From positions 1-64,000 of the forward strand of contig JAGALX010000027.1 of the NCBI GenBank assembly GCA_017625035.1: a stretch of DNA of 64,000 nt, written 5' to 3'. Under the pieces are notes generated by a model. That model made no database searches. It was given only the letters and a program-made list of their open reading frames with translations, and was not told the DNA's origin. The DNA is from Clostridia bacterium. GTDB taxonomy: Bacteria > Bacillota > Clostridia > TANB77 > CAG-508. A program made the position numbers and the translations under genes. Shown piece after piece: positions 23,427 to 32,397 of this stretch. Every line of letters begins with the position of its first letter. The stretch's first letter is position 1.

Positions 23427-24440
23427 ATGAAATTATTTGATTCTGGTGAAAATTTGAAAATAAATAATACCTATAATGGTAAAATAATAATAAATAATAT
23501 AGAAGCTAAGTTTCCTGGTAGAGTACAAATGTGTCCATTAGATTTTACTTCATTTGAATTTGGAATTCCAGCTGGTGGAGGATATGGGGTACCAATAGAA
23601 ATGAATAATTATATAAAAATAAAAACCGCTGAAAAAGACACAATAACCGGAAATGAAGATAAAAAAATACTAGTAAATCATTATGTTATATTAATGAAAA
23701 AAATATTAAATATTGATGTTGGATTAGAAATTGATATTAAATTAGATAATATTGCAAAACAACATTTTGGAGTAGGAAGCTCTGCAAGTATTGCTGCTGC
23801 AGTTTGTTATTCAATTAATTATATGTGTGGTAATATTATTTCAGTAAATAAATTAGTAGAAATAATCTCAAATAATTACGTTGAAATTTATAAAAACAAG
23901 CTAACTTTTGGAATGACAACAGGTGTATCTTTACATAGTATTTTAAGAGGAGAGTTTGTTATTGTTGCGAATGATGCAGATTTAATATATTCTAAAAAAG
24001 TTCCAAATGGATATAAAATTATACTAATTAATACAAACTTAAAAAGAGATGATATGGATAAGCCCGAAAATATTGAGCAAATCAATAGGTCAAGAGAATT
24101 AGATATAGAATACCAAAAAATAAGAAGTGAATTATTTTTAATGAAAATTATCCCAGAATTAAATAAAGATAATTGGAAAACATTATTCAAATATAATACT
24201 TCTTTTCAATTAAATGGTGGTCAACTTGGTGTAATTGAAAGTTATGAGAATCAAGGAAAAATTATTAAAGATATAATAAATTATTTTAGCAATTTTGAAG
24301 ATATGATGATTGGAGTTACTTCAGTAGGACCAACTGTATTTGCTTATATTAAGGATGAAACCGATGTAATAAAATATTGTAATTCAAATAATTTAGAATA
24401 TAGAATTTTTAATATATCTAAAGGTATTGAAATTTTATAA
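23427..24440 (+). CDS. GHMP-family kinase-like protein
   Basis: A 337-residue protein with the GHMP small-molecule kinase signature. The ATP loop is HFGVGSSASIAAAV (about 113-126), the first motif is represented by VQMCPLDFTSFEFGIPAGGG (about 33-52), and the C-terminal glycine motif is SVGPTVFA (G301-P302-T303). The pattern resembles threonine/propanediol kinases and beta-RFA-P synthases more than galactokinase; the substrate cannot be assigned. It starts after AAGGAGG. A lone gene between the island remnants and the mraZ cluster. Confidence 0.75.
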   Translation: MKLFDSGENLKINNTYNGKIIINNIEAKFPGRVQMCPLDFTSFEFGIPAGGGYGVPIEMNNYIKIKTAEKDTITGNEDKKILVNHYVILMKKILNIDVGLEIDIKLDNIAKQHFGVGSSASIAAAVCYSINYMCGNIISVNKLVEIISNNYVEIYKNKLTFGMTTGVSLHSILRGEFVIVANDADLIYSKKVPNGYKIILINTNLKRDDMDKPENIEQINRSRELDIEYQKIRSELFLMKIIPELNKDNWKTLFKYNTSFQLNGGQLGVIESYENQGKIIKDIINYFSNFEDMMIGVTSVGPTVFAYIKDETDVIKYCNSNNLEYRIFNISKGIEIL

Positions 24441-24630
24441 TTTAAGTAGTAATGTGGTAAGGTTTTAATAAATTTTTATATCTAAAATATAGTGAAAGCG
24501 CATAATAAGCTTTTATCAAATTAAATATTTCAGTAAATTATTATATTTAGAAATTAAATATATATTTTTATAGTTAATACTTTTTAATCTAAACTATAAA
24601 AAACAAATCAAAATTAATTTTATATTAGTC

Positions 24631-24675
24631 AAATGCTAAGAAAATGGAAAAAATCTCAGCATTTGTTTTTTTATT
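24631..24675 (+). terminator. Terminator upstream of the mraZ promoter
   Basis: The stem AAATGCT/AGCATTT (24631-24637 with 24658-24664) is followed by GTTTTTTTATTTT. Confidence 0.7.
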
Positions 24676-24834
24676 TTATAAAATTATTTCTAGGAAGAAG
24701 CTGTTTGACATTTTTCACGATAAATCAACAATTTCATCGATTTTTTACAAGCATAATAATCCAGAAACAGAGCGAACAAATATTTTGAAGCCCTTGGAAA
24801 ATCAACAAAAATTTAAAAAAATTTCAAAAAAGGG

Positions 24835-24899
24835 TTGCAATTTAAAAAACCTTGTATTACAATTTATTTAAAGTGGTAGAAAGTGGTACAAAGTGGAAC
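24835..24899 (+). promoter_or_regulatory. mraZ promoter with three tandem MraZ-box repeats
   Basis: TTGCAA (24835-24840), a 17-base spacer and TACAAT (24858-24863). Starting at 24870, AAAGTGGTAG, AAAGTGGTAC and AAAGTGGAAC follow at exact 10-base spacing. Tandem AAAGTG-type repeats before mraZ are the known binding pattern of MraZ, so the operon is likely autorepressed. Confidence 0.85.
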
Positions 24900-24923
24900 A
24901 AAAAGTAAGCGAGGTGAAGACCA

Positions 24924-25355
24924 GTGTTAATTGGAGAATACGAACATTCACTAGATGTTAAAGGTAGATTAATAATGCCAGCAAAATTAAGAGCTGACAT
25001 TGGAGAAAAATTTATAATAACAAAAGGATTAGACGGATGTCTATTTGTTTTCTCACAAAACGAATGGTCTAATTTCGAAGGTAAACTAAAAGAACTTCCA
25101 CTTACAAACAAAAATGCCAGAGACTTTGTAAGATTCTTTCTATCAGGAGCAACTGAGTGTGAAATCGACAAACAAGGAAGGTTTTTAATTGTAAACAACC
25201 TAAGAGAATATGCAAACATAATAAAAGAAGCTGTAATAATAGGTGTAGGAACCAGACTTGAAATATGGAACAAAGAAAATTGGAAAAAATACAATAGTGA
25301 TGAAAATATTTCTGCAGATAATATTGCAGAAAATATGACAATGCTTGGTATATAA
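24924..25355 (+). CDS. mraZ: Transcriptional regulator MraZ
   Basis: A 143-residue protein with the double SpoVT/AbrB-like architecture of MraZ. Repeat 1 is [19 protein letters not shown] (about 5-23) and repeat 2 is [19 protein letters not shown] (about 76-94). The D-x-K-G-R and D-x-Q-G-R motifs are the conserved DNA-binding loops. It starts at GTG after GAGGTGAA. It heads the division cluster and should bind the three repeats upstream of its own promoter. Confidence 0.95.
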   Translation: MLIGEYEHSLDVKGRLIMPAKLRADIGEKFIITKGLDGCLFVFSQNEWSNFEGKLKELPLTNKNARDFVRFFLSGATECEIDKQGRFLIVNNLREYANIIKEAVIIGVGTRLEIWNKENWKKYNSDENISADNIAENMTMLGI

Positions 25356-25627
25356 CTTTATTAAAAGTTTATATAAATTAGCTAAAGATAAATTTTAAGA
25401 TACAAAAGATAAAATTAATAATGTACAAAAGATAAAGCTAAGCAAATATTACAAAAGACTAAAATAACAAAAGAAAAATTAAAAAATATACAAAAGTTTT
25501 TAGTATAAACAAAAGTAATTTTAGGTACTAAAGAACAAAAACAAGTAATTTAGGTACATAGCAGGTTGGTATTTTTTTAATACCAACTGTTATGTTATTA
25601 ATGAATATAAAATTAGAGGGTGAATAT
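25356..25627. other. AT-rich gap with ACAAAAG repeats and a hairpin
   Basis: About seven imperfect ACAAAAG words (25400-25540), a direct repeat of AGTAATTTTAGGTAC/AGTAATTTAGGTAC, and a hairpin GGTTGGTA/TACCAAC (about 25563-25588). No gene. The gap is large for an mraZ-rsmH junction. Confidence 0.45.
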
Positions 25628-26579
25628 TTGGAATTTAATCATAAACCAGTGTTGTTAAATGAATGTATAGATGGTCTAAATATCAAACCTGACGGAATAT
25701 ATGTAGATGGAACTCTACGGTGGTGCAGGTCATAGTAAAGTAATCTTAAGTAAATTATCAAAAGATGGATTACTTATTGGAATTGATAGAGATGAGGAGG
25801 CCTTAAAAGCTGCAAAAGAAAACTTAAAAGAATATCAAAATGTAAAATATGTTCATGGAAATCACGATGATATAAGTAAAATATTAGAAGATATAGGAAT
25901 TGAAAAAGTAGACGGAATTTTATTAGACCTAGGTGTATCTTCATATCAACTAGATGAAAAATCTAGAGGATTTAGTTATATAGGTAGCAATGAATTAGAT
26001 ATGAGAATGGATAAAACTCAAGATTTAACAGCAAAAGATGTTGTAAACAATTATTCAGAAGAAGAACTTTCTAAAATATTTTTTGAATATGGAGAAGAAC
26101 GTTTTTCAAAAAATATAGCTAGAAATATATGTATTGAACGTGAAAAAAAGCAAATACAAACTACAGCTGATCTTGTGCAAATTATTGAAAAATCTATTCC
26201 AAAATCAAAACAAAAAGATGGACATCCTGCAAAAAGAACATTTCAAGCAATTAGAATAGAAGTAAATGATGAATTAAAACCTTTATATAACACAGTAATG
26301 AGTTGTGTAAAGTTATTAAAAAATAATGGTAGATTGTGTATAATAACATTTCATTCTTTAGAAGACAGAGCAGTAAAACAAGCGTATATAGATGCAGAAG
26401 GTAAATGTACTTGTCCTAAAGAATTACCATATTGTGTATGTAATAATAAATCATATGGAAAAATTATAAATAAAAAACCAATAACATCAACAAAAGAGGA
26501 ACTTAAATTAAATAGTAGAGCACAAAGTGCAAAACTAAGAATTTTTGAAGGAAAAGAGGTGAAAACTTATGGCAAATAG
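25628..26579 (+). pseudogene. rsmH: rsmH (16S rRNA m4C1402 methyltransferase), frameshifted as sequenced
   Basis: The canonical N-terminus is encoded from TTG 25628 ([14 protein letters not shown] ... GIYVDGTL) after GAGGGTGA, but one extra base near 25718 shifts the frame exactly in the AdoMet loop. The rest ([10 protein letters not shown] onward, to CNNKSYGKIINKKPI) continues in the +1 frame to 26579. The remaining sequence is intact, with LLDLGVSSYQLD (about 105), RMD, RTFQAIRIEVN and ITFHSLEDR motifs. RsmH methylates C1402 of 16S rRNA and is conserved but usually not essential. A sequencing error is a serious alternative. It overlaps the start of ftsL by 11 bases. Confidence 0.85.
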
Positions 26580-27138
26580 GGTCTATGGTTATCAAGGGTA
26601 TAAAGGATACCAATTTGAAACAAGCCCCAAAAAGTTACAACCAGAATATGAGCCAAATAAAGAAGAACAAGTTAGCAAAAGTGTAAAGACAAAAACAACT
26701 AGTAAAAGAGCTAATAAATCTGTGAAAAAAACAGAGCAAGCTAAAAATAATAAAGCTAGTAAAGATGAAATAAAAAGAAGAGCTACATTTATTGCGTATA
26801 TTGTATTTGGTTTTTCTGTGTTATTTACCATAAGTTACAGAAATTCTATAATTAATGAAAAATTTAATCAAAAAGAATCTTTAAAAGCTGAACTTACAGA
26901 AATACAAAAGGTTAATGAACAGTTAGAAGTTAGTGTCGAAAATGATCTAAATTTAACAAGTATTGAACAATTAGCTAAAGAAAAATTGGGTATGAGTAAG
27001 TTGAGTAATAGTCAAAAGGTATATGTAAATTTACCAAAAAAGGAATATGTTGAATCTCAAACGCAAGGTATAATTACAAGTACTAATGAAAGCTTATATG
27101 AAAAAATATATAACAGAATTAAAGAATTTTTTAATTAA
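26569..27138 (+). CDS. ftsL: FtsL-like cell division protein
   Basis: A 189-residue bitopic protein: a long basic cytoplasmic N-terminus (1-75, Lys/Thr/Ser-rich), one membrane helix (about 77-95, FIAYIVFGFSVLFTI) and an extracytoplasmic leucine-zipper-like coiled coil (about 100-140) ending IEQLAKEKLGMSK, the typical FtsL/DivIC end motif. It overlaps rsmH by 11 bases, the usual dcw position. A strong terminator follows, so the usual downstream ftsI/mra/mur genes are not here. Confidence 0.8.
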   Translation: MANRVYGYQGYKGYQFETSPKKLQPEYEPNKEEQVSKSVKTKTTSKRANKSVKKTEQAKNNKASKDEIKRRATFIAYIVFGFSVLFTISYRNSIINEKFNQKESLKAELTEIQKVNEQLEVSVENDLNLTSIEQLAKEKLGMSKLSNSQKVYVNLPKKEYVESQTQGIITSTNESLYEKIYNRIKEFFN

Positions 27139-27186
27139 AAACATTTCACACAATTTTTTTAAAAAATTGTGTGAAATGTTTTTTTA
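27137..27186 (+). terminator. Strong terminator after ftsL
   Basis: A long stem (AAAACATTTCACACAATTTT with its complement, about 27137-27184) with a T run. It also serves the convergent zinc-ribbon gene. Confidence 0.85.
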
Positions 27187-27420
27187 TAATATAATTTGTT
27201 TTTTAAAATTGAAATTTTTACATGAAACAAATCTTGATAAATTTTTAGTAGAAATTCCAGTAATTGAAGATAACTCATGTATAGTAACAGAATTTTCGTT
27301 TTCTAAAAAGTAATTATTCAACTTAAAAATTTCATTATTGTCCTTTGGTGTACAAGAAGGACAAGTTTCTCCATCAGTAATAAAAAAGCATCCACAGCGT
27401 TTACATTTATTAAAATCCAT
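27184..27420 (-). CDS. Small zinc-ribbon/HTH protein (YvyF-like)
   Basis: A 78-residue protein. The N-terminus has a zinc-ribbon CKRCGCFFITDGETCPSC (C6, C9, C20, C23). The C-terminal half, NSVTIHELSSITGISTKNLSRFV (about 44-66), is a helix-turn-helix. This resembles the short flagellar-operon-associated YvyF family, but no flagellar genes are nearby. GGAGG precedes the start. Convergent with ftsL. Confidence 0.65.
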   Translation of the reverse strand: MDFNKCKRCGCFFITDGETCPSCTPKDNNEIFKLNNYFLENENSVTIHELSSITGISTKNLSRFVSCKNFNFKKQIIL

Positions 27421-27595
27421 ATAAAAACCTCCTTGAATTTAGAATATTTAGTTTAATTTTTTATTTTGTAATATTGTATCATAACAATATTATAATTCAA
27501 ATATTTTTTCAAAAAATTTGCTAAGAAATTAGGTCTTGTATTTTCAATAAAAAAGCTATATAATATTGACCAAATTCGTTAAAGGAGATGATAAC

Positions 27596-27883
27596 ATGCA
27601 AGTAAGTCGTGAGGAAATTTTACACATAGCAAATTTAGCAAATTTAAAATTACAAGATGAAGAACTTGATACATATTTAGTACATTTACAAGATATTTTA
27701 AATTTTGCAGAAAAAGTAAATAATGCACCAACTGATGGATTAGGAGAAACGATAGGTGCAAACGATAAATATAATGTATTCAGAAAAGATGAAATTGTAC
27801 AATTTGGTGACAGAGAAGCTTTACTTCAAAATGCTCCAGAGCAAGAAAGAGGAATGTTTAAAATACCAAAGGTTATACAATAG
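27596..27883 (+). CDS. gatC: Asp-tRNA(Asn)/Glu-tRNA(Gln) amidotransferase subunit C
   Basis: A 95-residue protein starting at ATG 27596 after AAAGGAGATG. The conserved GatC features are VSREEILHIANLANLKLQDEEL (about 3-24), ILNFAEKVNNA (about 38-48) and a C-terminal FRKDEI...LLQNAPEQERGMFKIPKVI. GatC threads between GatA and GatB and stabilises the complex. First gene of gatCAB; a single-armed REP-like unit separates it from gatA. Confidence 0.95.
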   Translation: MQVSREEILHIANLANLKLQDEELDTYLVHLQDILNFAEKVNNAPTDGLGETIGANDKYNVFRKDEIVQFGDREALLQNAPEQERGMFKIPKVIQ

Positions 27884-27890
27884 TGAAATA

Positions 27891-27938
27891 GGGAAAAGGG
27901 GACGGTTCTAATTTCCCATATTTGGGAAAAAGGGACAG
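27891..27938. repeat. REP-like unit A (single arm)
   Basis: GGGAAAAGGGGACGGTTCT (27891 on), then TTTCCCA/TGGGAAA and GGGACAG. One arm of the family seen as full foldbacks at 32186 and 63448; it has no partner arm here. Confidence 0.7.
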
Positions 27939-27994
27939 ACTTTAATATTAAAAATAATGCAATACAAAATTAATTCTAAAAAAGGAGGAAAATT

Positions 27995-29464
27995 ATGGAC
28001 ATTACAAACCTTACAGTTCATGAGCTTCAAGAAAAATTAGAATCAAAAGAGCTTACAATAACTGAAATAACAAAAGCATATGCTGACAGAATTGCCGAAA
28101 AAGAAAATGATGTACAAGCGTTTATTACATCATTAACAGAAGAAGCAATTAAACAAGCTGAAGAAATTGAAGAAAAAGTAAAAAATGGTGAATTAACATC
28201 AAATTTTGCAGGAATTCCTATTGGCATAAAAGATAATATATGTACAAAAGGTGTAAAAACGACATGTGGATCTAAAATATTAGGAAATTTTGTTTCACCT
28301 TATGATGCAACCGTTATAGAAAAGTTTAATAAGGAAGGTTTAATTAATTTAGGAAAAACGAATATGGATGAATTTGCAATGGGAAGTTCAACAGAAACTT
28401 CTGCATTTCAAAAAACAAAAAATCCATGGAATTTAAATACTGTACCAGGTGGTTCATCAGGAGGATCAGCAGCAGCTGTTGCTGCTAACTTAGTGCCTTG
28501 GGCTCTTGGAAGTGATACTGGTGGTTCAATTCGTCAACCTGCATCTTTTTGTGGTGTTGTTGGATTAAAACCTACATATGGATTAGTTTCAAGATCTGGG
28601 CTTGTAGCATATGCATCTTCACTAGATCAAATAGGCCCTATAACAAAAGACGTATACGATTGTGCTATGCTTTTAAATTTAATAGCAGGTCATGATGAAA
28701 AAGATACAACATCAATGGAAAGACCAAAATTAGATTATACAAAAGCTTTAAAAAATGATGTTAAGGGTCTAAAAATAGGTGTTCCAAAAGAATTTTTTGG
28801 AGAAGGAATAAATGAAGAAGTAAAAGCAAAATTACAAGAAGCAATAGAAAAATACAAAGAACTAGGAGCAGAAGTAGAAGAAATTTCATTAGATGTAGCA
28901 GAATATTCTTTAGCAACATATTATATAATCGCTTGGGCAGAAGCAAGTTCAAACCTAGGAAGATTTGATGGAATTAGATATGGATATAGATCAGAAAAAT
29001 TCGAAACACTAAAAGATATATATGTAAATTCAAGAAGTGAAGGATTTGGTCCAGAAGTAAAAAGAAGAATACTTCTTGGAACATATGCATTAAGTTCTGG
29101 ATATTACGATGCATATTATAAAAAGGCTCAACAAGCTCGTACATTAGTAACAAACGAATTTGATAAAGCTTTTGCAAAATATGATGTTATATTAACTCCA
29201 ACATCTCCAACAGTAGCATTTGAATTTGGAGAAAAATCAGATAATCCATTAGAAATGTATTTAGCAGATATTTGTACAGTATCTGTAAATATAGCAGGAC
29301 TTCCAGGAATATCAATCCCATGTGGAGTAGATAGCAAAGGCATGCCAATTGGAATGCAATTAATAGGCAACAAATTTGCAGAAGAAACAATTTTAAATGC
29401 AGCTTATACATATGAACAAGCTACAAAATTTAGAGAGAATTATAAACCAGAATTTAAAAAATAG
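27995..29464 (+). CDS. gatA: Asp-tRNA(Asn)/Glu-tRNA(Gln) amidotransferase subunit A
   Basis: A 489-residue amidase-signature enzyme that releases ammonia from glutamine for GatB. The Ser-cisSer-Lys triad is visible: Lys in [14 protein letters not shown] (about 79), and the glycine/serine loop [14 protein letters not shown] (about 150-163) followed by [16 protein letters not shown] (about 169-184). Full length for the family. It starts after AAAGGAGGA. Lies between gatC and gatB. Confidence 0.97.
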   Translation: MDITNLTVHELQEKLESKELTITEITKAYADRIAEKENDVQAFITSLTEEAIKQAEEIEEKVKNGELTSNFAGIPIGIKDNICTKGVKTTCGSKILGNFVSPYDATVIEKFNKEGLINLGKTNMDEFAMGSSTETSAFQKTKNPWNLNTVPGGSSGGSAAAVAANLVPWALGSDTGGSIRQPASFCGVVGLKPTYGLVSRSGLVAYASSLDQIGPITKDVYDCAMLLNLIAGHDEKDTTSMERPKLDYTKALKNDVKGLKIGVPKEFFGEGINEEVKAKLQEAIEKYKELGAEVEEISLDVAEYSLATYYIIAWAEASSNLGRFDGIRYGYRSEKFETLKDIYVNSRSEGFGPEVKRRILLGTYALSSGYYDAYYKKAQQARTLVTNEFDKAFAKYDVILTPTSPTVAFEFGEKSDNPLEMYLADICTVSVNIAGLPGISIPCGVDSKGMPIGMQLIGNKFAEETILNAAYTYEQATKFRENYKPEFKK

Positions 29465-29493
29465 TGATAATAAATAGTGATAATAAATAGGGA

Positions 29494-29592
29494 AAAAAGA
29501 GAAGTTTTGCACATTGGGGACGTGAAAAATGTGCAAAAAATCAAAAAAATTGCACATTTTTCACGTCCCCAATGTGCAAAACTTCTCTTTTT
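29494..29592. repeat. REP-like unit B (43-bp perfect inverted repeat)
   Basis: Arms 29494-29536 and 29550-29592 are perfect complements over 43 bases with a 13-base loop. The arm includes GCACATTGGGGACGTG. It is of the GCACATT subtype, also present at 48931 and 49762. Confidence 0.9.
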
Positions 29593-29611
29593 AGAAAGGA
29601 GCAAAAAGCTA

Positions 29612-31054
29612 ATGTCAAGAAGTGATTATGAAGTAGTAATTGGACTAGAAGTTCACGCTGAGCTTTCTACAAAAACAAAAATCTTTTGTAGTTGTCCTAC
29701 AGAATTTGGTGGAGAGCCAAATACACATTGTTGTCCAATTTGTATGGCTATGCCAGGAACTTTGCCTGTATTAAACGAAAAAGTTGTTGAATATGCAGTA
29801 AAGGCGGGCCTTGCAACAAATTGTGAAATATCAAGAAATTGTAAAAATGATAGAAAAAATTATTTTTATCCAGATCTTCCAAAAGCATATCAAATATCTC
29901 AATTTGATAAACCACTTTGCGAAAATGGATATGTTGAAATAGAAGATGATGAAGGAAATCCTAAAAAAATAAATTTAATTCGTATACATATAGAAGAAGA
30001 TACAGGAAAATTAAACCATAATGAATTTGGAGCTGGAAGTTTATTAGATTTAAATAGAGCAGGGGTCCCATTAATAGAATCTGTATCTGCACCAGATCTT
30101 CGTTCAGCAGGAGAAGCTGAAAGATATTTAAGAAAATTAAAATCAATATTTGAATATATAGAAGTATCTGACTGTAAAATGCAAGATGGTTCACTTCGTG
30201 CAGATGTTAATGTTTCTGTAAGAAAAAAAGGCTCTACAGAATTTGGAACACGTACAGAAATGAAAGGTATGAGCTCTTTCAGATCAATTGTAAGAGCTAT
30301 AGAATATGAATCAAATAGACAAATTGATGTGATAGAATCTGGTGGAGTAATAGAACAAACTACATTAAGATGGGATGATGTATCTGGAAAAACATTTTCA
30401 ATGAGAAGTAAGGAAGATGCTGAAGATTACAGATATTTTCCAGAGCCAGATTTAGTGGCAATTCGTTTATCTGAAGAATATATTCAAAATATAAAAGAAA
30501 GTTTACCAGAACTACCAGAAAGCAGAAAAGCGAGATATATGGCTGAATATGGATTATCGGAAAAAGATGCAAAATTAATTACTGCATCTAAGTATTTATC
30601 AAATCTATTTGAAGCTACAAAAGATGTTTGCAATAATGCAAAATTATCTGCAAATTGGATATTATCTGATATATCAAGAATATTAAATGAAAAGGAAATG
30701 GAACCATCTCAAATTCCATTTACAGCAGAACAATTAGGAAAAACAATAGTGTTAATTGAAAATGGAACTATTAGCTCTGCAATTGCTAAGAAAGTAGTAA
30801 CAGAATTATTTGAAAATCCACAAGATCCAGAAGAAATGATAAAAGCAAAAGGATGGATTCAAATTTCTGATGAAGGAGCTATTAAAGAAGTTGTAATGCA
30901 AGTATTAGAAGCAAACCCACAATCAATAGCCGATTTTAAAGCTGGAAAAGATAGAGCATTAGGATTTTTAGTAGGACAAGCAATGAAACAAACTAAAGGA
31001 AAAGCAAATCCACAAATGCTTAATAAGATGTTTTTAGAGGAACTTAATAAATAA
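29612..31054 (+). CDS. gatB: Asp-tRNA(Asn)/Glu-tRNA(Gln) amidotransferase subunit B
   Basis: A 480-residue subunit that activates and amidates the mischarged aminoacyl-tRNA. ATG 29612 follows AGAAAGGAG; the frame runs further upstream only through the inverted repeat. Typical elements are DYEVVIGLEVHAEL (N-terminus), FCSCP...CCPICMAMPGTLPVLN (zinc-binding cysteines), YFYPDLPKAYQISQ, IHIEEDTGK and the C-terminal YqeY-like helical domain ending KMFLEELNK. Full length. Confidence 0.97.
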   Translation: MSRSDYEVVIGLEVHAELSTKTKIFCSCPTEFGGEPNTHCCPICMAMPGTLPVLNEKVVEYAVKAGLATNCEISRNCKNDRKNYFYPDLPKAYQISQFDKPLCENGYVEIEDDEGNPKKINLIRIHIEEDTGKLNHNEFGAGSLLDLNRAGVPLIESVSAPDLRSAGEAERYLRKLKSIFEYIEVSDCKMQDGSLRADVNVSVRKKGSTEFGTRTEMKGMSSFRSIVRAIEYESNRQIDVIESGGVIEQTTLRWDDVSGKTFSMRSKEDAEDYRYFPEPDLVAIRLSEEYIQNIKESLPELPESRKARYMAEYGLSEKDAKLITASKYLSNLFEATKDVCNNAKLSANWILSDISRILNEKEMEPSQIPFTAEQLGKTIVLIENGTISSAIAKKVVTELFENPQDPEEMIKAKGWIQISDEGAIKEVVMQVLEANPQSIADFKAGKDRALGFLVGQAMKQTKGKANPQMLNKMFLEELNK

Positions 31055-31063
31055 AAAGACATT

Positions 31064-31104
31064 GGACGGGTTTTTGTCTAAAATTTTAGACAGAAATTCC
31101 GTCC
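31064..31104 (+). terminator. Foldback after gatB
   Basis: GGACGG (31064) to CCGTCC (31104) encloses a nearly continuous stem, including TCTAAAAT/ATTTTAGA. The T run after it is short, so termination is likely but not certain. Confidence 0.6.
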
Positions 31105-31254
31105 ATGTTAATATCTTAAGTTAAGTGATAATTTTGTATATGAAGAAAGATACCGCGAAATATGTAGAATCAAGGGTGATGGTGGTGGTATATTTCTCTA
31201 GTTTGGTTAATAATGTTAAATTTTTTTTACTAATAGCAATAGTATTTTTTTTGC

Positions 31255-31497
31255 CTAAAAAATATCCTTTACAATCCTATCAAATGCAATAGTACAAATT
31301 ACAAAAAAGCAAGAAAATAGTATGCCAATTTTTAACATAAAAACTCCAATTTCATATTGAAATAATATATCTGTAGATTTATAAAAACAAAGCATCATTG
31401 CGGATAACAAGCTTATTATTAAACAAATTTTTAATCCAACAATACCAATATGTAAAATTTTTTTATCTATTTTTTTTAATCTATTTAAAATATCCAT
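31255..31497 (-). CDS. Small membrane protein, unknown
   Basis: An 80-residue protein with two hydrophobic helices (about 16-38 and 50-70) after a short Lys-rich N-terminus. AGGAGG lies 9-10 bases before the ATG on the minus strand. No family is recognised. It stands alone between gatB and rplI. Confidence 0.6.
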   Translation of the reverse strand: MDILNRLKKIDKKILHIGIVGLKICLIISLLSAMMLCFYKSTDILFQYEIGVFMLKIGILFSCFFVICTIAFDRIVKDIF

Positions 31498-31703
31498 TTT
31501 TCAATAAATCCTCCTAAATAACAATTTGTCATAAAATAATTACCTGTAAACTATCTACAATAATAGTAGCACAAATAAAGGTTAAAAATCAAAGGTAATT
31601 CTATCCACAAATAATCTTGAAAACATATAAGAAGAGTGGTATAATCTGTAAAATAAAATATGGAGCTTTGAAGAATCGAAGCGATAGAATAGGAGTGGTT
31701 TTA

Positions 31704-32150
31704 ATGAAAGTAATTTTATTAGACAATATAAAAGGGGTAGGAAAAAAAGATGAAGTAATAAATGCAAGTGACGGATACGCAAGAAACTTTTTGTTTCCTA
31801 AAAAATTGGCAGTAGAAGCAACTAATGAAAATATGAATAAATTAAAAGCAAAAAAACAATCAGAGCAATATAAAAAAGATGTAGAAAAAGAAAATGCGCA
31901 AAAAATAGCAAAACAATTAGATGATATAACACTAAGTATAAAAGTAAAAGCTGGCGAAAACGGAAAAATTTTCGGAGGTGTTACTTCAAAAGAAATATCA
32001 GAAGAGCTAAAAAAACAATACAAAATTGAAGTTGATAAAAAGAAAATTGTATTAAACGAAAATATAAAAAATATAGGAAGTTTTGATATAAATATTAAAT
32101 TATATGAAGGTGTTACAGGAAAATTAAAAGTTAAAGTTGTATCAATGTAG
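31704..32150 (+). CDS. rplI: 50S ribosomal protein L9
   Basis: A 148-residue protein starting at ATG 31704 after AGGAGTGG. The signature N-terminus KVILLDNIKGVGKKDEVINASDGYARNFLFPKKLA binds 23S rRNA. A long central helix (about 40-75) and a C-terminal domain (GKIFGGVTSKEISEEL ... LYEGVTGKLKVKV) complete the protein. Upstream of dnaB, as in many Firmicutes. Confidence 0.97.
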   Translation: MKVILLDNIKGVGKKDEVINASDGYARNFLFPKKLAVEATNENMNKLKAKKQSEQYKKDVEKENAQKIAKQLDDITLSIKVKAGENGKIFGGVTSKEISEELKKQYKIEVDKKKIVLNENIKNIGSFDINIKLYEGVTGKLKVKVVSM

Positions 32151-32185
32151 TAGAAAACGCGAATGAAGAAGAGAGCGAAAAGGAG

Positions 32186-32352
32186 AGGAAAAAGAGGAGG
32201 GAAAAGGGGACGGTTCTGATTTCCCATTTTTGGGAATTAGGGACAGTCTTTAATATAATTATAAATATTCAACTAAAAAAATTTGTAAAGGCTGTCCCTA
32301 ATTCCCAAAAATGGGAAATCAGAACCGTCCCCTTTTCCCTCCTCTTTTTCCT
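32186..32352. repeat. REP-like unit C (61-bp perfect inverted repeat)
   Basis: Arms 32186-32246 and 32292-32352 are perfect complements over 61 bases around a 45-base loop. The arm carries GGGGACGGTTCTGATTTCCC and TGGGAATTAGGGACAG. It occupies the rplI-dnaB gap. Confidence 0.92.
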
Positions 32353-32397
32353 TCTCCTTTCAATTTTAAAATTTATACGAGAAAGGACTGTAGTAAA

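Larger units (their letters stand above)
24441..24923. other. Gap before mraZ (terminator, promoter, MraZ box)
   Basis: Contains a terminator-like hairpin (24631-24675), the mraZ promoter (24835-24863) and three tandem 10-bp repeats (24870-24899). A 75-codon open frame starting inside the hairpin has no ribosome site or recognisable product and is not called. Confidence 0.6.

Noticed and set aside
24644..24871. 75-codon frame upstream of mraZ
   Set aside because: Begins inside a terminator stem, lacks a ribosome site and ends in the mraZ promoter.
25400..25545. CRISPR-like or tandem repeat array of ACAAAAG words
   Set aside because: Spacing and sequence are irregular and the words are short in A-rich DNA; no CRISPR structure and no cas genes.
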